Source of the DNA: Branchiostoma floridae
Lineage: Eukaryota > Chordata > Leptocardii > Amphioxiformes > Branchiostomatidae
Assembly: GCF_000003815.2 (NCBI RefSeq)
Contig: NC_049979.1
Span: 17,882,082-17,946,081, forward strand
Direction: 5' to 3'
Length of the DNA stretch: 64,000 nucleotides
How positions within the stretch are numbered: the stretch's first letter is position 1; each line of letters begins with the position of its first letter. Position numbers and translations under genes: made by a program. The notes beneath the pieces are model-generated. The model was given only the letters and a program-made list of their open reading frames with translations, searched no databases and was not told where the DNA came from. Shown here piece by piece: positions 60,041-64,000 of this stretch.

Positions 60041-63000
60041 TCAAGCCTTGTGTGCCAGACTGTCCACCTGGCTGTAGCACTCCTCAGCAGACACGGCCTT
60101 TACTGGTGAGTTGAGGGAGTACTTCAGCTGCAGGCGGTCTCCAACATCACTGATGGCATCCAGAACCTGCCAAGGTATTATCCACGAATTGTAAGTAACA
60201 TGAATGCAAAGATATAACATTAACAAAGGAATATAGAAGCGTTTTACATCCCACTGATGTTGATGGTATTTCTGGCGTGGGAGGATAACTTCAGATTCTT
60301 GATCCTCAGTTGTGGTGACCTTAAAAAAGAACTTACAAAATTGCAAAATTATCACTGTTCCAATACCTACATTACTGTCCTTGCCAAGAATATTGTTCAT
60401 TTGAAGGGCTGCAAAATCTTACCCTACTTAAAAACTATTACTGTACTTACATCCTTTCAACCAGTACAACAATATTATGACTGGATGGTATTGTAGTGCC
60501 TGCAGGTCATCCCTGAACATGAGATATTTCATAAAACAATAAAAACAATCATACAGCATTGTATAAAAAGATGTGTCTCCCTTGGACTGTTGGCTGTATG
60601 TCAGAGACATGAACCAGGGTGTGGTTACAGACCAGTCCTACCTTGTCTAACATTTCTCGTGTGTGGGCAGCAGACAGACAGAAACGTGCTCGGGACTCCA
60701 CAAGAGGAGTGGCAGGGAAACCCACAACCACTACCCCCACATTCTGCTGATACAGCTCCCGGCTAAAAGCTCTGTGGGCAGGGAAGAAAGAAAGTATAAA
60801 CAGTCTTCTATATTGCAAGGGCAAAGTAAGTATACATACCTTCCATGAGTCTACATCACTGAGGAAAGCAATCAAAACAGGGTTAAAAAATCAACAAGCA
60901 TTGATTTTACCATCACACATGTAACACACTCAGGTAATAGACAAGGCTCAATAAAAAAACTAGAATAAAAACAAAAAAGCAAACATAGTCAATGCACTCA
61001 AATGCAAAAAAAAAATTCCAATCATAAATATAGTTTGGGTAACAATTGGGTTAGTCAGGCTTTGAAGGATTTAAGCTTTTTAAAATTTAAAATTATGAAT
61101 TGAAAGAAACAAGATGCTGCATATCTATTTCTTTGGTAATTTTTCTGCAAAGACATGACACCTTAAAAAACAATATTCTGCTATTGTGCACAATAGCAAT
61201 AGGATACAAAAGACAGCTGATTTTTTTCCAACAACTGCGTGACAGAAGCAAACAAGAAATCCAAGCGCAAATGCCTGCAAGTACAGCGTGTCCTTTTGGA
61301 ATAGTCAGTTGTTCTTTTGACTTGGTAGAATTAAACTCATAATTTCATGCAAACTCACCTGTAATAAAAAAGATGCCAGAATAACAGAATTTTTTTACAT
61401 GACTCTGAACATAGGACAGCAAATATAGACAGAAGCAAGAGTAATAACCCTGTAACCTTAGCACTCATGTAACCAAGGACAACTTAGCACCCATAGGCAT
61501 AGCATGTTAAAGGTTTTCACCGAGCCATAACCTTTTTTGACAGATAAAGCTGCGACAGAACTTTGCACTCAACATAACATACATATACTTGAGACAGCAG
61601 AAACAGTAAAATGTGTTCTATGTGTGCCGACTGAATAAAAGTATGTACATTGCATAAAGGCTATAGCAAATAACAGGGTTAAAGGTCAAAGCGTAGCCAA
61701 GCACAGGACATGCTGCTTTGGGACAGCAAAGCAGGTTATGGGGACAGTCAAGTTAGTACTTCAACAGCCAATCAAGTTTACACTCCCACTCTCACCAACA
61801 TGGGTGCAAACATTGCGTTAGGTCACATGACGTGGACTCTCTGTTCAACACTCAACAATAGGACCACAGGTTTAGTCACAGTTCTACCCGGGGTGTAACA
61901 AAAACAGCCCTTCAAAACTTATATCTCCCCAGCCCTGAATTTTTCCTGACAGCTTAGCTGATACCTAGCTCAAACTTTTAAAGGTACATCCTTTGTGTTC
62001 TGCAACTTCTCCAAACATTCTACAGCATGTTTACATGATTGATTGAACAGGTTGAATGTCCATGTACAGTAGCATTTGCTCTTAGATACTCTCGCACACT
62101 ATGCTTTTCTGCCCTCACACACAGCCACTAGTTGGTTTCCAGTCTGGATCACCAAGGCTGACTGCTGTACCACCACTGACTTTCTACTGACTTTAATGAA
62201 AAAATGACACCTAAATCTACATCAGGAATAGTCCTGTAGGCTACAAAGAGCAATAGACCACTGTATTCTAAACTGTAGAAAAGGCTATATTGATAACAGC
62301 ACACAACCAAGCTGTTAGGCAAAACAGGTGTGGAAACAGTAGAGACAAGCTGTTAGGCAAACAACAGAGGTAAAAAATGTAAGTCTTCTACCCAACATCG
62401 GGCACTACTTGCCACAAACTAGCAAACATTTTCCAAAGAGAACACCCTAAACATCAACTGTGAACATCACATTCTTCACACTAGGATGGACATGGCCCAG
62501 GAATAAGATACGTGGTCAAACAACACCTGGCTGTACTCCATTGTCTATATGATCTTGGCTTATCATCCTAATTATCATTAGACATATATTTATATAGTCA
62601 CATCATGGTCATCCCTTCAGAACTCCTGATTAACATCAATCCCCTTTTCTACACAACAACCTCGCTAGACTGCATAGACTCATGAGTAACATGAATCCTT
62701 TTCTACAATACAACTTAGCTAGTCCTTAACTACGATACTACCTAGCTATGCTCAGAAGAAGCGGACTAAATTGCATACACTACTTTAACAGAACAAAATG
62801 TCAAAACCAGGTATAAATATTCATTCAGGCTCTTGTAGTACCTAGTGTTGAATAGAGCAGCAAGTTTCCTTGCTGTTTCATTTGCAGGATATATTTTGTG
62901 TTGCTAGCTCTTCCCCTTTAACATGCTCAAGTCATCTCAAACACAAGACTGCCAGGTGCAGCTACAAATGAGATGCCTTACCAAGTATTGAACAGTACAG

Positions 63001-63595
63001 TAATTGGAACCAGGGATTCAACTGTGAGGCTGTTAACAGAAGACTACAGGGACATCCCTATCAGTTATATATACAATTAAAAAAAAACATTACAAGTAAA
63101 ACCCCACAAATCAAGAACACTAACTTAAGTTGGATCTACAACAATCATAGTATTTCTGGTTCAAATTTATACATTTATAAATAAATCTATAATAAAGTAC
63201 TCCTTGATTGAATCAATGGTATCCTGTAGAATTGAGGGTCTGTACATGACGTTCCAGGCAGGAATGTGCCACACCTAGTCTTCACAGAGATGTTAAACAG
63301 AGATTCTACTTCACATGGCCCACCTACATGACACTGAAAAGTTTTGGTGTGACCTTTACACCTTGTTACCTGTTTACCATTGTTTCTCTCCCCCTCTTTC
63401 TTTTGACTATTGCACACGGTGGAAACGGACACCAAAAGTTTCCTTTTTCATGTACTCACGCAATTTTTGCAGGCATGTAGAGGAGAACAGGCACGATGGG
63501 TGAGTCGTCATTTCCATAAACAATGAACCCCATCTCCACTAGCCGCTGACGGAAGTACTTGGAGTTGGCTGCCAGCTGCTTGATCCTGAGTTGAC
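60041..63595 (-). CDS. SPTLC2: Serine palmitoyltransferase subunit SPTLC2, last three coding exons (gene continues past right edge)
   Basis: Exons in transcript order: 63460-63595, 60642-60771, 60041-60166, ending in TGA. The first in-window exon starts in phase 1 from an upstream exon outside the window. The sequence reads [39 protein letters not shown], then [39 protein letters not shown] and [10 protein letters not shown]. This is the carboxy-terminal lobe of the PLP-dependent alpha-oxoamine synthase fold, and [10 protein letters not shown] with ARFCLSAAH is diagnostic of SPTLC2/SPTLC3. The enzyme condenses serine with palmitoyl-CoA in the ER membrane, the first step of sphingolipid synthesis. 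The PLP lysine lies upstream, outside the window. The tail after LKYS is not conserved. SPTLC3 is the alternative name; a single invertebrate gene would be ancestral to both. Confidence 0.94.
60772..63459. other. SPTLC2 intron (2.7 kb)
   Basis: AT-rich intronic sequence between the second- and third-last coding exons. No additional exon, tRNA or clear transposon end is recognised. Confidence 0.6.
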
Positions 63596-64000
63596 CTGGA
63601 CAGTGGAGAGATACAGATAATCAGACATGTACTTAAGTTTCATCAACAGATATCATATGTTTATTTTCAGCAATTCTTATAATTATTACCTGAACTACCA
63701 AATGGTCAGATTAAAAACAGTTATAAACTTTGATTTCTTCTTACATATTCCTGCACTCTGACCTTTGTTCAATACTTCCATCTAAAAGAAGGTTTGACCA
63801 ACAGTTAGTATGCTCTTGAAAAGTGTTACATTTAAACTAAATTAATGTAAAATACCTTTCATAGCCTAATAGTATTTCCTTTCATTTACAGGAAGTATCT
63901 ACAACGCCATCCAATACATGTATCTTCTTACCTGAACTACAAGAGTAGAAACAATGCAACCCTATACTGTAAACTCCAAAATGGTTGCCTAACAATGAAG
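63596..64000. other. SPTLC2 intron at the window edge
   Basis: Intronic sequence upstream of the exon ending at 63595. The preceding SPTLC2 exon is not present before the window ends. Confidence 0.6.

Overview
The window is animal nuclear DNA. It holds five protein-coding genes, four of them split by many GT-AG introns, in AT-rich introns and spacers that carry many small non-autonomous DNA transposons. The proteins are collinear with vertebrate orthologues: HECTD1, PNKD, WDR62/MAPKBP1 and SPTLC2. There is one WDR62/MAPKBP1-type gene where vertebrates have two paralogues, plus a TRIM-NHL gene, and ACATGTA-type words are frequent. An invertebrate deuterostome is likely, most probably a cephalochordate (amphioxus, Branchiostoma). 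That placement is an inference from protein similarity and sequence texture, not from a search.

Layout. (1) 84-13514, minus: the amino-terminal half, about 1223 residues, of the E3 ubiquitin ligase HECTD1. It has 21 coding exons; the catalytic HECT domain lies beyond the left edge. (2) 15496-17431, plus: a compact TRIM-NHL E3 ligase (RING, B-box, coiled coil, NHL) broken by a 100-N gap. A DNA transposon with 81-bp perfect terminal inverted repeats, itself holding a gap, sits just upstream. (3) 19279-23169, minus: a complete nine-exon PNKD-type metallo-beta-lactamase-fold hydrolase with its zinc ligands intact. (4) 24435-53491, plus: a complete 36-exon WDR62/MAPKBP1-type WD40 scaffold of about 1990 residues. 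Exon 6 is two bases short and out of frame, and a 203-N gap lies in exon 34. (5) 60041-63595, minus: the last three coding exons of SPTLC2, a catalytic subunit of serine palmitoyltransferase; the gene runs off the right edge.

HECTD1 and the TRIM gene form one divergent pair, and PNKD and the WDR62-like gene form another with only 1.27 kb between start codons. The genes are not an operon and share no pathway. HECTD1 and TRIM-NHL act in ubiquitin conjugation, WDR62/MAPKBP1 in JNK scaffolding and spindle/centrosome biology, SPTLC2 in sphingolipid synthesis, and PNKD in a poorly understood glyoxalase-II-like role.

The most unusual non-coding structure is a cassette of about 1.66 kb in the 10.1-kb second intron of the WDR62-like gene (29182-30840). 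It contains a 188-bp near-perfect palindrome and 119-bp-period repeats in opposite orientations flanking a 581-bp fold-back element. Other mobile elements with clear ends are at 15109-15408, 22637-22727, 28264-28651, 39094-39305, 44498-44837 and 58831-58987. I found no bacterial, viral, CRISPR, rRNA or tRNA features.
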